Shown: positions 8,392 through 17,579, numbered from the stretch's first letter. The stretch: 64,000 nt of DNA from JAOPZW01 sp963851295 (GCA_963851295.1 CAWKOS010000001.1:930001-994000), one strand, 5' to 3'. Notes: generated by a model not told the origin, from the letters alone. Program-made: numbers and translations.

Positions 8392-8672
8392 CGGCGCCGC
8401 CCCAGGCCTGGGTCGGTGATGGTCCCGCCGCGCCTGCGGCGGATGAGGTAGACGATCAGCGTCGCCCCCGCGACCGAGACGACGATGCCGCCGGCGTTGC
8501 GCCCGCCGGTGACCAGCAGCATGAAGAGGCCGCCGATGAACGAGCCGGCGATGCCGACGACGATCGTCATGCCGATGCTCATCGGGTCGGGGCCCGGGAG
8601 CGCCAGCCGTCCCAGGCCACCGACGATGAGTCCCGACAGAACGAGCAGGACGAGGTAGACGAGGATGCCCAT
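8388..8672 (-). CDS. GlsB/YeaQ/YmgE family membrane protein
   Basis: The 94-residue protein has three hydrophobic helices and the conserved spacing of the transglycosylase-associated/YeaQ family: LVLSGLIVGGLGRLALPGPDP, then GMTIVVGIAGSFIGGLFM, then GGIVVSVAGATLIVYLIRRR. Members are stress-induced small inner-membrane proteins without a defined enzyme activity. The ATG at 8672 stands alone, with no coupled upstream gene. Its stop interlocks with the small converging gene by CTAG. Confidence 0.85.
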   Translation of the reverse strand: MGILVYLVLLVLSGLIVGGLGRLALPGPDPMSIGMTIVVGIAGSFIGGLFMLLVTGGRNAGGIVVSVAGATLIVYLIRRRRGGTITDPGLGRRR

Positions 8673-8706
8673 GCCCGGACGGTAGCGGGTCGCGCGCCGT
8701 CCGCCG

Positions 8707-10902
8707 CTAACTGCGCGCCGGCTCGGGGGAGGGCTCGTGGCTGATGCGCGGCAGCCAGTTCAGCTGCTTGGGCAGGTACCAGTTCCAGTCGCCCAGGAGC
8801 TTCATCGTGGCGGGCAGCAGGACGGCGCGGACGATCGTCGCGTCGAGCAGGATCGCCACCGACAGCCCGACGCCCATCATCTTGAAGTCCAGCGAGCTGA
8901 GCGTCGCGAAGATCGCGAACACGCCGACCATCACGATCGCCGCGCTGGTCACCGTCGAGGCCGTCGCCTTGATGCCGTAGGCGACCGCGTCATCGGTCTT
9001 CATGCCGCGATCGAAGGCCTCGCGGATCCGGGTGAGGATGAACACGTGGTAGTCCATCGAGAGCCCGAAGAGGATCACGAAGAGGAAGAGCGGCAGCCAG
9101 CTCACGACCCCGCCGTTGGACTTGTAGCCCAGCAGCCCCTGCAGGTGGCCCTCCTGGAAGACCCAGGTCAGGATCCCGTACGAGGCGCCCACCGAGAGCA
9201 GGTTCAGCACGATCGCCTTGATCGGGATCACGATCGAGCGGAAGGTCACCAGGAGCAGGATGAAGGCCAGCGAGAGGACGAAGGCGAACACGATCGGGGC
9301 GTGCGCCTTGACCAGGTCGTTGAAGTCCTTCGTGCCCGCCGCGATGCCGGTCACGTAGGCGTGCTGGACGCCGGGGGCCGCGCCGACCGTCTGGTCGACG
9401 ATCCCGCCGCGTAGCGCCGAGAGGGCGTTGGCGGATGCGTTGTCGGTCCCGTCGCCGTGCATCGGGACCGAGATCGAGGCGACGTGCCTGTCGGGGCTGA
9501 CGTCGATGCTCAGCGGGCCGTTCATGGTGCCCGTGGCGAAGGCGCGCCTGCCCATCTCCCGGGTCGCGGCCTGGATCTGCGGCGTGGTGACGTCCTTGGC
9601 CTCGATGTTGACGACGGCCGGGATCTGGCCGCCGGGGAAGGCGGCCTGCTCGCGGTCGTAGACCTTCATGACCTCGAGCTTGCGCGGCAGGTCGTCGGTG
9701 CCGGTCAGGACGGTGTGCATGCCGAAGGCCGGCAGCGCGAGCGCGACGAGCACCGCGGCCGAGGCGACGGCCGAGAGCAGCGGGCGCTTGAGCACCTTGG
9801 TCAGGATCCAGTCCCACACGCGGCTCTCGCCGGTGCTGTTGCGCCGCCCGTGCAGGAAGGGCACGCGGCCCTTCTCAATGCGGTCGCCCAGCCACGCGAG
9901 CACGGCCGGGACCACGGTCACCGAGCCGATCATCGCGACGGCGACGACCATGATCGCGCCGACGCCGAGCGCCGTGAACGTGCGCCCGCCGGCGAAGAAC
10001 ATGCCGGCCATGGCGACCATGACCGTGAAGCCCGAGACGAGCACGGCGCGGCCCGAGGTCGCCGCCGCCGTGTGGACGGCCTCGATCTTGCTCGCCCCGC
10101 GCGCCTTCTCCTCGCGCTCGCGGCGCAGGTAGAAGAGCGTGTAGTCGACGCCGACGGCCAGGCCGACGAGCAGCACGATCGAGCTCACCGTGTCGTCCAT
10201 CGGGACGAACTGGCTGGGGATCGCGACGAGCCCGAGCGTGGCCATCACGGCGGTCAGGCCCAGCAGCAGCGGGACGCCGGCGGCCACCAACGCGCCGAAG
10301 GCGAGCACGAGGATGACCAGCGTGATCGGCAGCGAGAGGAACTCGGCCTTCTTGAAGTCGTCGGAGAAGGACTTCGACAGCGCCTTGTCGGCGCTCGCGC
10401 CGCCGAACTGGCCCACGAACACCCTCGGGTTGGCGGCCTTGGCCTTGGCGACCGACGCGATGATCGGGTCGATCCGCTTGCTCGTCTGGTCGTCGTCGCC
10501 GTTGACCTTGAACTCCACGAGCACGGAGCGGCCGTCCTTGGAGACCTGGCCCTGGTTGCCCTTCGCGTAGGGCGACTTGACGTCGGTGACGCCCTGCTGG
10601 CGCGAGACGCCGGCGATGACGTCGTCGACCGCCTTGCGCACGGCCGGGTCCGTCGCGCGGGCGCCCGTGGGCGCCTGGACGAGGACCGTCTCGGCGTCGT
10701 TCTTGGGGAAGTGCTTGTCGTAGAGGCGGTCGGCCTGGCCCGACTGCCCGATGTAGTCGTTCTGGTTGGCGGGCTTCTTGACGCCGATGGCGTTGCCCAC
10801 GACGAAGGCGACCGCGACGAACGCCAGCCAGCCCCAGATCGCCTTCTTGCGGTGCTTGGCGCTCCATCGCCCGGCACGCGCCGCGAAAGTGTTCGAGTGC
10901 AT
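8707..10902 (-). CDS. MMPL family RND-type transporter
   Basis: The 731-residue protein has the MMPL layout: a first transmembrane helix (residues 22-42), a roughly 140-residue outer domain, a six-helix bundle, a second outer domain (about residues 390-530) and a second bundle. Bundle 1 carries VGLAVGVDYTLFYLRRERE and bundle 2 carries LFGLSMDYHVFILTRIRE, the usual Asp-Tyr proton-relay segments. MMPL proteins export lipids, siderophores or drugs using the proton gradient. The ATG at 10902 is 123 bp from the divergent egtB start. Specific cargo cannot be inferred; no lipid synthesis genes are adjacent. Confidence 0.92.
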   Translation of the reverse strand: MHSNTFAARAGRWSAKHRKKAIWGWLAFVAVAFVVGNAIGVKKPANQNDYIGQSGQADRLYDKHFPKNDAETVLVQAPTGARATDPAVRKAVDDVIAGVSRQQGVTDVKSPYAKGNQGQVSKDGRSVLVEFKVNGDDDQTSKRIDPIIASVAKAKAANPRVFVGQFGGASADKALSKSFSDDFKKAEFLSLPITLVILVLAFGALVAAGVPLLLGLTAVMATLGLVAIPSQFVPMDDTVSSIVLLVGLAVGVDYTLFYLRREREEKARGASKIEAVHTAAATSGRAVLVSGFTVMVAMAGMFFAGGRTFTALGVGAIMVVAVAMIGSVTVVPAVLAWLGDRIEKGRVPFLHGRRNSTGESRVWDWILTKVLKRPLLSAVASAAVLVALALPAFGMHTVLTGTDDLPRKLEVMKVYDREQAAFPGGQIPAVVNIEAKDVTTPQIQAATREMGRRAFATGTMNGPLSIDVSPDRHVASISVPMHGDGTDNASANALSALRGGIVDQTVGAAPGVQHAYVTGIAAGTKDFNDLVKAHAPIVFAFVLSLAFILLLVTFRSIVIPIKAIVLNLLSVGASYGILTWVFQEGHLQGLLGYKSNGGVVSWLPLFLFVILFGLSMDYHVFILTRIREAFDRGMKTDDAVAYGIKATASTVTSAAIVMVGVFAIFATLSSLDFKMMGVGLSVAILLDATIVRAVLLPATMKLLGDWNWYLPKQLNWLPRISHEPSPEPARS

Positions 10903-11025
10903 GGATTGAGGGTCGCTCTGTGTGCCGTGTCACGCCATCCGGGCCACTGGCGTCTTCAGAGTGGGGTTAGCCCTACGTCCGTGTAACGAGCGGGTGGTAT
11001 CACCTCTCTAAGGTCCTTGAGCGCG

Positions 11026-12123
11026 ATGTCCGTCCCTCTCCTCGACGCCCTCGCAGCCACGCGCGACCGCACTTTTGCGATCGTCGCCCATCTCGACGAC
11101 GCCTATCTCGAGCGCCAGATCGACCCGATCATGAGCCCGCTCGCTTGGGACCTCGCGCACATCGCGGCCTACGAGGACCTCTGGCTCGTGCACCGCTTCG
11201 CGGGCGAGCCGCTCCTGCACCCCGAGCTGGCGGCGCGCTATGACGCCTTCGAGACGCCGCGCTCGGTGCGCGGCGAGATCGAGCTGCTCGACGCCGCCGG
11301 GGCGCGGCAGTACCTCGCCGACGTCCGCGAGCGAACGCTTGCGGCGATCGACGAGCGCGGCGTCGACCCGGTCGTCCACGAGATGGTCGTCCGCCACGAG
11401 CTCCAGCACACCGAGACCATGCGCCAGGCGATGCGCCTCGGCGGGGCGCTGGCGCCGGGCGAGCCCGCGCTGCGGCGCTTCAACGGCACGCGCCCGCCGG
11501 AGTGGCTCGACGTCCCCGGCGGCCCGTTCGCCCTGGGCGCCCGCAACGGCGAGTTCGCCTACGACAACGAGCGCCCGCGACACGGCGTCGAGGTCGCGCC
11601 CTTCCGCATCGCCCGCCGGCCGGTCACCAACGCGACCTGGCTGCACTTCACCGAGGGCGGCGGCTACCAGCGCCGCGAGTGGTGGAGCGACGAGGGCTGG
11701 GCGTGGAAGGAGGACTACGACATCACCCACTGTCCAGATGCAGAGGCAGGGCACCCGGACGCTCCGGTGTGCCACGTCTCCTGGTTCGAGGCCGACGCCT
11801 TCGCCCGCTCGCGCGGGGCTCGGCTCCCCACCGAAGCGGAGTGGGAGAAGGCGGCGACCTGGGCCCAGGACGAGATGGAGGGCGTCGGGCAGGTCTGGGA
11901 GTGGACCTCGTCGTGGTTCGGCGGCTACCCCGGCTTCGTGGCCCACCCCTACCGCGAGTACTCCGAGGTCTTCTTCGGCAGCAGCTACCGCGTGCTGCGC
12001 GGCGGCTCGTGGGCCACCTCGCCCCGCGTCGCCACCCTCACCTTCCGCAACTGGGACCTCCCCCAGCGCCGGCAGATCTTCGCCGGCGTCCGCCTCGCCA
12101 TCGACCCCCAGGAGAGCAGATGA
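11026..12123 (+). CDS. egtB: Ergothioneine biosynthesis sulfoxide synthase EgtB
   Basis: The 365-residue protein has an N-terminal DinB-like domain with the iron-binding histidines H45 (WDLAH) and H124/H128 (RHELQHTE). A C-terminal formylglycine-generating-enzyme-type domain follows (VPGGPFALGARNG, CHVSWFEADAFA, RLPTEAEWEKAA, LRGGSWAT). EgtB is a non-haem iron enzyme that joins a thiol (gamma-glutamylcysteine or cysteine) to hercynine and oxidises it to the sulfoxide. The start is taken as ATG 11026; TAAGGT at 11009-11014 may be the -10. It is coupled by ATGA to egtD. No egtA, egtC or egtE is in the window, so the thiol donor used is open. Confidence 0.95.
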   Translation: MSVPLLDALAATRDRTFAIVAHLDDAYLERQIDPIMSPLAWDLAHIAAYEDLWLVHRFAGEPLLHPELAARYDAFETPRSVRGEIELLDAAGARQYLADVRERTLAAIDERGVDPVVHEMVVRHELQHTETMRQAMRLGGALAPGEPALRRFNGTRPPEWLDVPGGPFALGARNGEFAYDNERPRHGVEVAPFRIARRPVTNATWLHFTEGGGYQRREWWSDEGWAWKEDYDITHCPDAEAGHPDAPVCHVSWFEADAFARSRGARLPTEAEWEKAATWAQDEMEGVGQVWEWTSSWFGGYPGFVAHPYREYSEVFFGSSYRVLRGGSWATSPRVATLTFRNWDLPQRRQIFAGVRLAIDPQESR

Positions 12124-13118
12124 CCCCGCTGCTGGCCACCGACGCGATCGTCGTGGAGTCCTACGTCGGCCCCCAGGACGAGCGCTCGCTGGCCGACGAC
12201 GTGCTCGACGGACTGACCCGCCCCTTCAAGGAGCTGCCGCCCAAGCACTTCTACGACGCGCGCGGCGCGGAGCTCTTCGACCGCATCTGCGAGCTGCCCG
12301 AGTACTACCCCACCCGCGCCGAGCGGGCGATCCTCGAGGCGCGCAGCGCGGACATCGCGGCCGCGACGGGCGCCGAGGAGCTCGTCGAGCTCGGCTCGGG
12401 CACCGCGGCCAAGACGCGCCTGCTGCTGGGCGCGATGGCCGACGCCGGCACCCTGCGCCGCTACGTGCCCGTCGACGTCACCGAGTCGATGGTCCTCACG
12501 TGCGCCGACGAGCTCGTCGACGAGTTCCCCGGCCTCAAGGTCCACGGCATCGTCGGCGACTTCGAGCGCCACCTGCGCCACGTGCCCGAGCCCGAGGGCC
12601 CGCGGATCGTCGCCTTCATCGGCGGGACGATCGGCAACTTCACCCCGGGCACGCGGCGGCGCTTCCTGCGCTCCATCGCCAAGCTCCTGCGCCCGGGGGT
12701 CGACCACCTCCTGCTCGGCACCGACCTGGTCAAGGACCCCGACGTGCTCGAGGCCGCCTACGACGACCGCGCGGGCGTGACGGCGGAGTTCAACCGCAAC
12801 GTCCTGCACGTCATCAACCGCGAGCTCGACGCCGACTTCGACGTCGACGCCTTCGACCACGTCGCCTTCTTCGACCGCGAGCGCGAGTGGATCGAGATGC
12901 GCCTGCGCGCGCAGCGGCGCATGGACGTCCACGTCGGCAAGCTCGGCCTCGACGTCGCCTTCGCCCCGCGCGAGGAGATCCGGACCGAGATCAGCGCGAA
13001 GTTCACGGTCAAGCGGCTCGGGGCCGACCTGCACGCGGCCGGCCTGGAGCTCCGGGAGGTCCTCACCGACCCCGACGAGCGCTTCGCGCTCTCGCTCAGC
13101 TCGCGGTCAGGGGGATGA
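12120..13118 (+). CDS. egtD: L-histidine N(alpha)-methyltransferase EgtD
   Basis: The 332-residue protein trimethylates histidine to hercynine with SAM, the first step of ergothioneine synthesis. Signatures are LPPKHFYDARGAELFDRICE near residue 39, the SAM-binding ELGSGTAAKTRLLL near 83, FIGGTIGNFTPGTRRRFL near 163, and the C-terminal TEISAKFT near 293. Length matches EgtD. The ATG overlaps the egtB stop, so both enzymes are made from one transcript. The last 23 nt overlap the opposing histidine kinase gene. Confidence 0.95.
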   Translation: MTPLLATDAIVVESYVGPQDERSLADDVLDGLTRPFKELPPKHFYDARGAELFDRICELPEYYPTRAERAILEARSADIAAATGAEELVELGSGTAAKTRLLLGAMADAGTLRRYVPVDVTESMVLTCADELVDEFPGLKVHGIVGDFERHLRHVPEPEGPRIVAFIGGTIGNFTPGTRRRFLRSIAKLLRPGVDHLLLGTDLVKDPDVLEAAYDDRAGVTAEFNRNVLHVINRELDADFDVDAFDHVAFFDREREWIEMRLRAQRRMDVHVGKLGLDVAFAPREEIRTEISAKFTVKRLGADLHAAGLELREVLTDPDERFALSLSSRSGG

Positions 13119-14181
13119 CGGCGCGCAGCACCGTGCCCTGACCGCGCGGGCTCGTGACCGACAGCGTGCCGTCGAGCGCGCCGACGCGGTCGGCCAGGCC
13201 GCGCAGGCCCGTGCCCGCGCCGGCGTCCGCGCCGCCCACGCCGTCGTCTGAGACCTCGACGACGACGCGCCCGTCGTCGGCCGTCACGCTCACCGTCGCG
13301 CTCGAGGCCCCGGCGTACTTGGCGACGTTGGTCAGCGCCTCGGCGACGACGAAGTAGGCGGCGGCCTCGACCGCGGGCGCCAAGCGGCCGTCGGGCGCCT
13401 GCGCGATGCGCACGGGAACGGTCGAGCGGCCCGCGAGCGCCTCGACGGCGGCGGCCAGCCCGCGCTCGGTGAGGACGGCGGGGTGGATGCCGTGGGCCAG
13501 CTCGCGCAGCTCGGCGGAGGCCTCGGCCAGCTCCTGGCCGAGGTGCTCGAGGAAGGGCACGGCCGTCGCGGGATCGCGCTCGGCGCGCGACCGCGCGAGG
13601 CGGACCTCGAGCGCCAGCGCGACCAGGCGCTGCTGGGCCCCGTCGTGCAGGTCGCGCTCGATGCGCCGCCGCGCCGCGTCGGCGGCCTCGATGATCCGCG
13701 CCTGCGAGGCGCGCAGCTCCTCGATGCGGGCCTTCTCGACCTCGTGGCGGCGCAGCGCCTCCTCGGCGGCGCGGCGCTCGGTGATGTCGAAGATGGCGCC
13801 GTCCATCCACTGCTCGCCGCGCGGCCCGTAGACGCGGTGGCCGCGGTCCAGCACCCAGCGCAGCTCGCCGTCGGCGCGCTCGATGCGGTACTCGAGGTTG
13901 AAGGGCTGCCCGTCGTCGACCGCGGTCTGCGCCTTCTTGAATACGGCGTCGCGGTCCTCGCGGCAGATGATCGACATGATCGTGCGCCGCGCGTCGCCGC
14001 CGAGGAAGTCGGCGGCCGGATAGCCCGAGATGCGCTCGATCTCGTCGCTGATGAGCTCGAGCGCGTAGTCGGCGTGCCACGCGGAGCGGTAGATCGCCCC
14101 GGGGACGTTGGACATCAGCGAGCGCAGCATCGCTTCGCGCGCGTCGCGGTCGACGAGGGCTCGCTGGCGGCGCCGGGCCAT
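13096..14181 (-). CDS. PAS-domain sensor histidine kinase (NarL/HisKA_3 type)
   Basis: From ATG 14181 (MARRRQRALVDRDAREAM) the 361-residue protein has a PAS_3-type sensor at about residues 25-140 (VPGAIYRSAWHADYALELIS, ISGYPAADFLGGDARR, MDGAIFDITERRAAEEALRR). The dimerisation box RRRIERDLHDGAQQRLVALA contains the phosphoacceptor His near 171. A HATPase_c domain follows (EALTNVAKYAGAS, VSDDGVGGADAGAGTGL). There is no transmembrane segment, so it is a cytoplasmic sensor. No response regulator is adjacent, making it an orphan kinase. Its stop overlaps egtD by 23 nt tail-to-tail, and its start is 19 bp from the divergent SDR gene. The signal is unknown. Confidence 0.9.
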   Translation of the reverse strand: MARRRQRALVDRDAREAMLRSLMSNVPGAIYRSAWHADYALELISDEIERISGYPAADFLGGDARRTIMSIICREDRDAVFKKAQTAVDDGQPFNLEYRIERADGELRWVLDRGHRVYGPRGEQWMDGAIFDITERRAAEEALRRHEVEKARIEELRASQARIIEAADAARRRIERDLHDGAQQRLVALALEVRLARSRAERDPATAVPFLEHLGQELAEASAELRELAHGIHPAVLTERGLAAAVEALAGRSTVPVRIAQAPDGRLAPAVEAAAYFVVAEALTNVAKYAGASSATVSVTADDGRVVVEVSDDGVGGADAGAGTGLRGLADRVGALDGTLSVTSPRGQGTVLRAVIPLTAS

Positions 14182-14186
14182 CCACA

Positions 14187-14192
14187 TAGGAT
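14187..14192 (+). promoter_or_regulatory. -10 element of the SDR gene in a 19-bp divergent spacer
   Basis: TAGGAT lies 8 nt before the ATG at 14201. The opposite strand has CATCCT (14189-14194) 7 nt before the kinase ATG at 14181. Both promoters must therefore overlap inside the 19-bp spacer. Confidence 0.45.
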
Positions 14193-14200
14193 GCCGCGCC

Positions 14201-14962
14201 ATGGACATCGAGGGCAGTGGAGCGCTCGTCGTCGGCGGTGCGTCCGGGCTGGGCGAGGCGACGGCGCGGCGCCTGCACGCGCAGGGCGCGGCGCTGACGA
14301 TCGCCGACATCAACGCCGAGAAGGGCGAGGCGCTGGCGGGCGAGCTCGGCGCCGCCTTCGTGGCGTGCGACGTGCGCGAGGAGGACCAGGTGCAGGCGGC
14401 CGTCGAGGCGGCGGCGCAGGCCGACGGCGGGCTGCGCATCAGCGTCTGCTGCGCGGGCGCTGGCTTCGCGCAGAAGCTCGCCGGCTCGCGGGGGCCCCAC
14501 GCGCTCGAGCCGTTCGCGGTCATCATCGCCATCAACCTGATCGGCACCTTCAACGTGCTGCGCTTCGCCTCGAGCGCGATGCTCGCCAACGAGCCGCTCG
14601 AGGACGGGGAGCGCGGCGTGTGCGTCAACACCGCCTCGATCGCCGCCTACGACGGCCAGGTCGGCCAGGTCGCCTACAGCGCCTCCAAGGGCGGCGTCGT
14701 CGGCATGACCCTGCCCGCTGCGCGCGACCTCTCGTCGGCCGGCGTGCGCGTCGTGACCATCGCCCCCGGGCTCTTCGACACGCCGCTGCTGGCGATGCTG
14801 CCCTCCGAGGCGCGCGAGTCGCTGGGCAAGTCGATCCCCTTCCCGCCCCGCCTCGGGCTGCCGGCCGAGTACGCCCAGCTCGCCGCGCACATCGTCGAGA
14901 ACCGGATGCTCAACGGCGAGGTCATCCGGCTCGACGGCGCCCTGCGGATGGCGCCGCGCTAA
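14201..14962 (+). CDS. SDR-family 3-hydroxyacyl-CoA dehydrogenase (type 2/HSD17B10-like)
   Basis: The 253-residue Rossmann-fold oxidoreductase has an NAD-binding GGASGLGEATARRL near residue 12 and ADINAEKGEALAGEL, whose Asp favours NAD. The catalytic Ser is in NTASIAAYDGQ, and Tyr-Lys is in YSASKGGVVGMTL near 163. The C-terminal APGLFDTPLL, PPRLGLPAEYAQL and GEVIRLDGALRM closely follow the 3-hydroxy-2-methylbutyryl-CoA dehydrogenase pattern. It would oxidise 3-hydroxyacyl-CoA in fatty acid or branched amino acid breakdown. ATG 14201 follows TAGGAT by 8 nt. Confidence 0.88.
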   Translation: MDIEGSGALVVGGASGLGEATARRLHAQGAALTIADINAEKGEALAGELGAAFVACDVREEDQVQAAVEAAAQADGGLRISVCCAGAGFAQKLAGSRGPHALEPFAVIIAINLIGTFNVLRFASSAMLANEPLEDGERGVCVNTASIAAYDGQVGQVAYSASKGGVVGMTLPAARDLSSAGVRVVTIAPGLFDTPLLAMLPSEARESLGKSIPFPPRLGLPAEYAQLAAHIVENRMLNGEVIRLDGALRMAPR

Positions 14963-15007
14963 GCGCCGTCCTCGCAACCTTCGCGCGCGGCGCTCGTTGA
15001 GCGCTGC

Positions 15008-16672
15008 ATGTCCGCTCGACGGGTCTGCGCGCTCGTCGCGGCCGGCGCGGTGATCGCGGCGGCGCCGGCGAGCGCGGACGTGGCACCGGGTCTTGTGTCG
15101 TTCCCGGTCGGCGCCCTCGCCAGGCACGACGGGGTCGACCCCCGCGGCCTCACGGTCGGGGTCGCCCTCCCCGACGGCCGGACGGTCCTCGCCGGGATCT
15201 CGGCCGACGGCGACGTGGCGCTGGCGGCGCTCGCGGCGGACGGCTCGCTCGACGGCTCCTTCGGGGTCGGGGGAGTCGCGCGGCTGCCGTCGGCCCCGTC
15301 CGCCGTGCTGCTCCTGCAGCTCCTGCGCGAGCCCGACGGGCGGCTGCTCCTCGTCTGGGGCGGCGTGTCCGCAAGCCCGTCCGGGCAGCCGAGCATGGTC
15401 GTCGCCCGGCTCACGCCCGACGGGCGCCTTGACGCGACGTTCGGCGACGGCGGTCTGGCCCGCCCGCCGATCCAGGCCTCCTGCGGCAACTGCTCACCTG
15501 CCTCGCTCCAGACCGACGGGAGCATCGTCGTCGCCGGTGCCGCTCAACAGGGGCTGGCAGATCGGCGCTGGGCCGTCGCGCGGCTGACCCCCTCGGGCGC
15601 GCTCGACACCGCCTTCGGCCAACAGGGGATCGCGACCCTGCCGGGGACGAACGGCGGCGGCTTTGCGACCAGCGTCCTGCCCGGCGACGCCATCGCGGCG
15701 CTGGGCAGCACCGACGGCGCCCCGAGGCTGGCGCGGCTCACGCCGACCGGGGCGCTCGATCCCGGCTTCCACGGCGGTGTCCCGGTCACGCCGCCCGGCC
15801 CGGGCTCGAGCATCTGGTTCGGCGCCTTGGGCCGTCCCGACGGGAGCATCGACGTGCTCGCCGGCGCGCGGCCCGAGGACCTCCTCGTGCGCTACACGCC
15901 GGGCGGCGACCTCGACCCGAGCTTCGGCGACCGTGGCGCCGCCGCCTTCCCGGGGGGCGGGGTGATCGACGAGCTGCTGCCGGGTCCCGGCGGTGCCGAC
16001 GTCGTCGCCGGCCCCACCACGCTGGCCCTCGGGCCCGTCACGCCGCACATCCGCGTGACGCGGGTCGCGGCCGACGGCACCGTCGCGGCGACGCGGGCCG
16101 TGGCGATCCCGTTCGGCGGCGGCTACGCGACCGTCTTCGCCGTGCACCGCGCGCCGGCGGTCATCGCGCCCGAGCAGACCGGCTGGTCCCCGGGGCGCGC
16201 GCTGATGCGCCCGAACGGCTCGCTGCTCGTACCCGGCGCGCTCGGGGTCGTCCAGTACACCGGCGAGGGCGCCGGCTACGAGGTCGACCGCGCCGCCGTC
16301 GCCGCGATCGCGCCGTCGCTGCGCCTGGATCCGTCGTTCGGCGGTCCGGCGCGGCGGGCGACGATCCGGGTGCGCCTCCCCAGCCAGCTCGCGACGACGA
16401 CCACCGACGTTCGGCGGCTGAGCGTCGCGGTGACCGCGACCGCCTCGGGCCCTGGGCTGTGCCTGCTGACCGTCAGGGCCGGCCGGCGCGTGGTCGCGCG
16501 CTCGACCGCCGGCGTCTTCGCGGCGGGCCGCCAGCGGCTGCACGCGCTGCTCACGCTCTCCGGACGCCGCGCGCTGCGCCACGCCCACCACGTGCGCGTG
16601 ACCGTCACCGCGCGCTTCCGCGACCTCGTCGGATCGACGGCCGCCGCGAAGGTCAGGGGCGTCCTGCGCTGA
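15008..16672 (+). CDS. Secreted delta-60 repeat protein
   Basis: The 554-residue protein has a signal peptide (MSARRVCALVAAGAVIAAAP, cleavage after ASA). At least six delta-60 type repeats follow, each ending LDxxFGxxG-like: LDGSFGVGG, LDATFGDGG, LDTAFGQQG, LDPGFHGG, LDPSFGDRG, LDPSFGG. Such repeats build beta-propeller-like domains in secreted or surface proteins. The last roughly 90 residues form a separate beta-rich region (TIRVRLPSQLATTTTD, LSGRRALRHAHHVRVTVTA) resembling C-terminal modules of other secreted proteins here. The function is unknown. The gene ends inside the opposing MarR gene (20-nt overlap). Confidence 0.8.
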   Translation: MSARRVCALVAAGAVIAAAPASADVAPGLVSFPVGALARHDGVDPRGLTVGVALPDGRTVLAGISADGDVALAALAADGSLDGSFGVGGVARLPSAPSAVLLLQLLREPDGRLLLVWGGVSASPSGQPSMVVARLTPDGRLDATFGDGGLARPPIQASCGNCSPASLQTDGSIVVAGAAQQGLADRRWAVARLTPSGALDTAFGQQGIATLPGTNGGGFATSVLPGDAIAALGSTDGAPRLARLTPTGALDPGFHGGVPVTPPGPGSSIWFGALGRPDGSIDVLAGARPEDLLVRYTPGGDLDPSFGDRGAAAFPGGGVIDELLPGPGGADVVAGPTTLALGPVTPHIRVTRVAADGTVAATRAVAIPFGGGYATVFAVHRAPAVIAPEQTGWSPGRALMRPNGSLLVPGALGVVQYTGEGAGYEVDRAAVAAIAPSLRLDPSFGGPARRATIRVRLPSQLATTTTDVRRLSVAVTATASGPGLCLLTVRAGRRVVARSTAGVFAAGRQRLHALLTLSGRRALRHAHHVRVTVTARFRDLVGSTAAAKVRGVLR

Positions 16673-17533
16673 CGGGGCCGTCGCCCTCCTCGGTGAGGCC
16701 CAGCAGGCGGCGCAGGAGCGCGCGCAGCTCCTCGTCGCCCTCCGGCCCCAGCCGCTCCGCCAGCGCCCGCTGCACCTTCTCGGTGGCGGCGCGCGCCTGG
16801 CGCAGCGTGGCGACGCCCTCGGCGGTCGGCTCCAGCGCGTAGGAGCGGCGGTCGGCCGGGTTGCGCCGGCGCTCGACCAGCCCGCGCTCCTCGAGCTGGT
16901 CGACGAGCTGCACGACGACGGGCCCCGAGACCCCGAGCTGCTCGGCGACGAGCTGCTGGGTGCAGGGCGCGGAGGCGGCGATCGTCGCCAGCGCCCCGAA
17001 GTGGCGCGGCTCGATGGCCAGCGGCTCGAGCGCGGCCTCGAAGAGGTCGCGCGTGCGCCGGAAGGCCGCGGCGAGCAGGTAGCCCGTGCGGTCGGCGAGC
17101 GGGCCCGGGGGCTCGTGGCCGAGCCCGGCCAGCAGCGCCCGCAGGAGCTCGTTCAGGCGCGCGCGGCCCTCGTCGCCCAGGGCCTCCGTGAAGGTGAGCT
17201 CGGCCTCCTGGACCGCCGGTGCCAGCCGCGCGAGCGCGGCCAGGCCCTCGTCGGTGGGCTCCAGCGCGTAGGAGCGGCGGTCGCTGGGGTTGCGCCGGCG
17301 CTCGACGAGCCCGGAGGCCTCGAGGCGGTCGACGAGGGCGACCATCACGGTGCGGTTGACGCCGAACAGTTCGCCGAGCTCCTGCTGGGAGCGCGGGCCC
17401 GTGGTGGCGAGCACGGCGAGGATCCCGAACTCGCGCGGCTGGCCGTCGGAGGGCAGCTCCGTGCGCGCGTGACCGAGCGCCGACAGGTAGGCGGCGCGCA
17501 GCAGGTGACCGGTGTAGCCGGCGAGCGCGGGCA
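16653..17533 (-). CDS. Tandem (duplicated) MarR-family transcriptional regulator
   Basis: Two complete MarR winged-helix domains lie in one chain. Domain 1 (about residues 1-140) has ILAVLATTGPRSQQELGEL and LVERRRNPSDRRSYALEPT. Domain 2 (about 150-285) has FGALATIAASAPCTQQLVAE and LVERRRNPADRRSYALEPT. MarR proteins normally act as dimers of one-domain chains, so this is a fused dimer and likely binds DNA as a single pseudo-symmetric unit. The wing segments are near-identical at protein and DNA level, pointing to internal duplication. The start is best placed at GTG 17533, preceded by CATACT 6 nt upstream; TTG 17561 would extend it into the operator-like box. It is divergent from an MFS exporter it probably represses, an inference from context. 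Confidence 0.88.
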
Positions 17534-17550
17534 CAACAGCAGTATGCGAC

Positions 17551-17579
17551 TTGATATTCAACTTGCCTAATGATTTACT
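17551..17579 (+). promoter_or_regulatory. Sigma70-like promoter of the MFS gene with overlapping MarR-type operator
   Basis: TTGATA (17551-17556), a 17-bp spacer and TTTACT (17574-17579) form a near-consensus vegetative promoter. The inverted repeat TTGA-N3-TCAA (17551-17561) sits exactly on the -35, the arrangement expected for repression by the adjacent MarR fusion. The spacer region is much richer in A+T than its surroundings. Confidence 0.6.

Noticed and set aside
16407..16418. ACCGACGTTCGG identical to one arm of the dispersed hairpin
   Set aside because: It lies inside the delta-60 protein gene and has no partner arm nearby; a chance half-match.
17559..17561. TTG 17561 as start of the MarR fusion
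   Set aside because: It lies inside the operator-like box and adds nine residues with no domain match; GTG 17533 is better placed.
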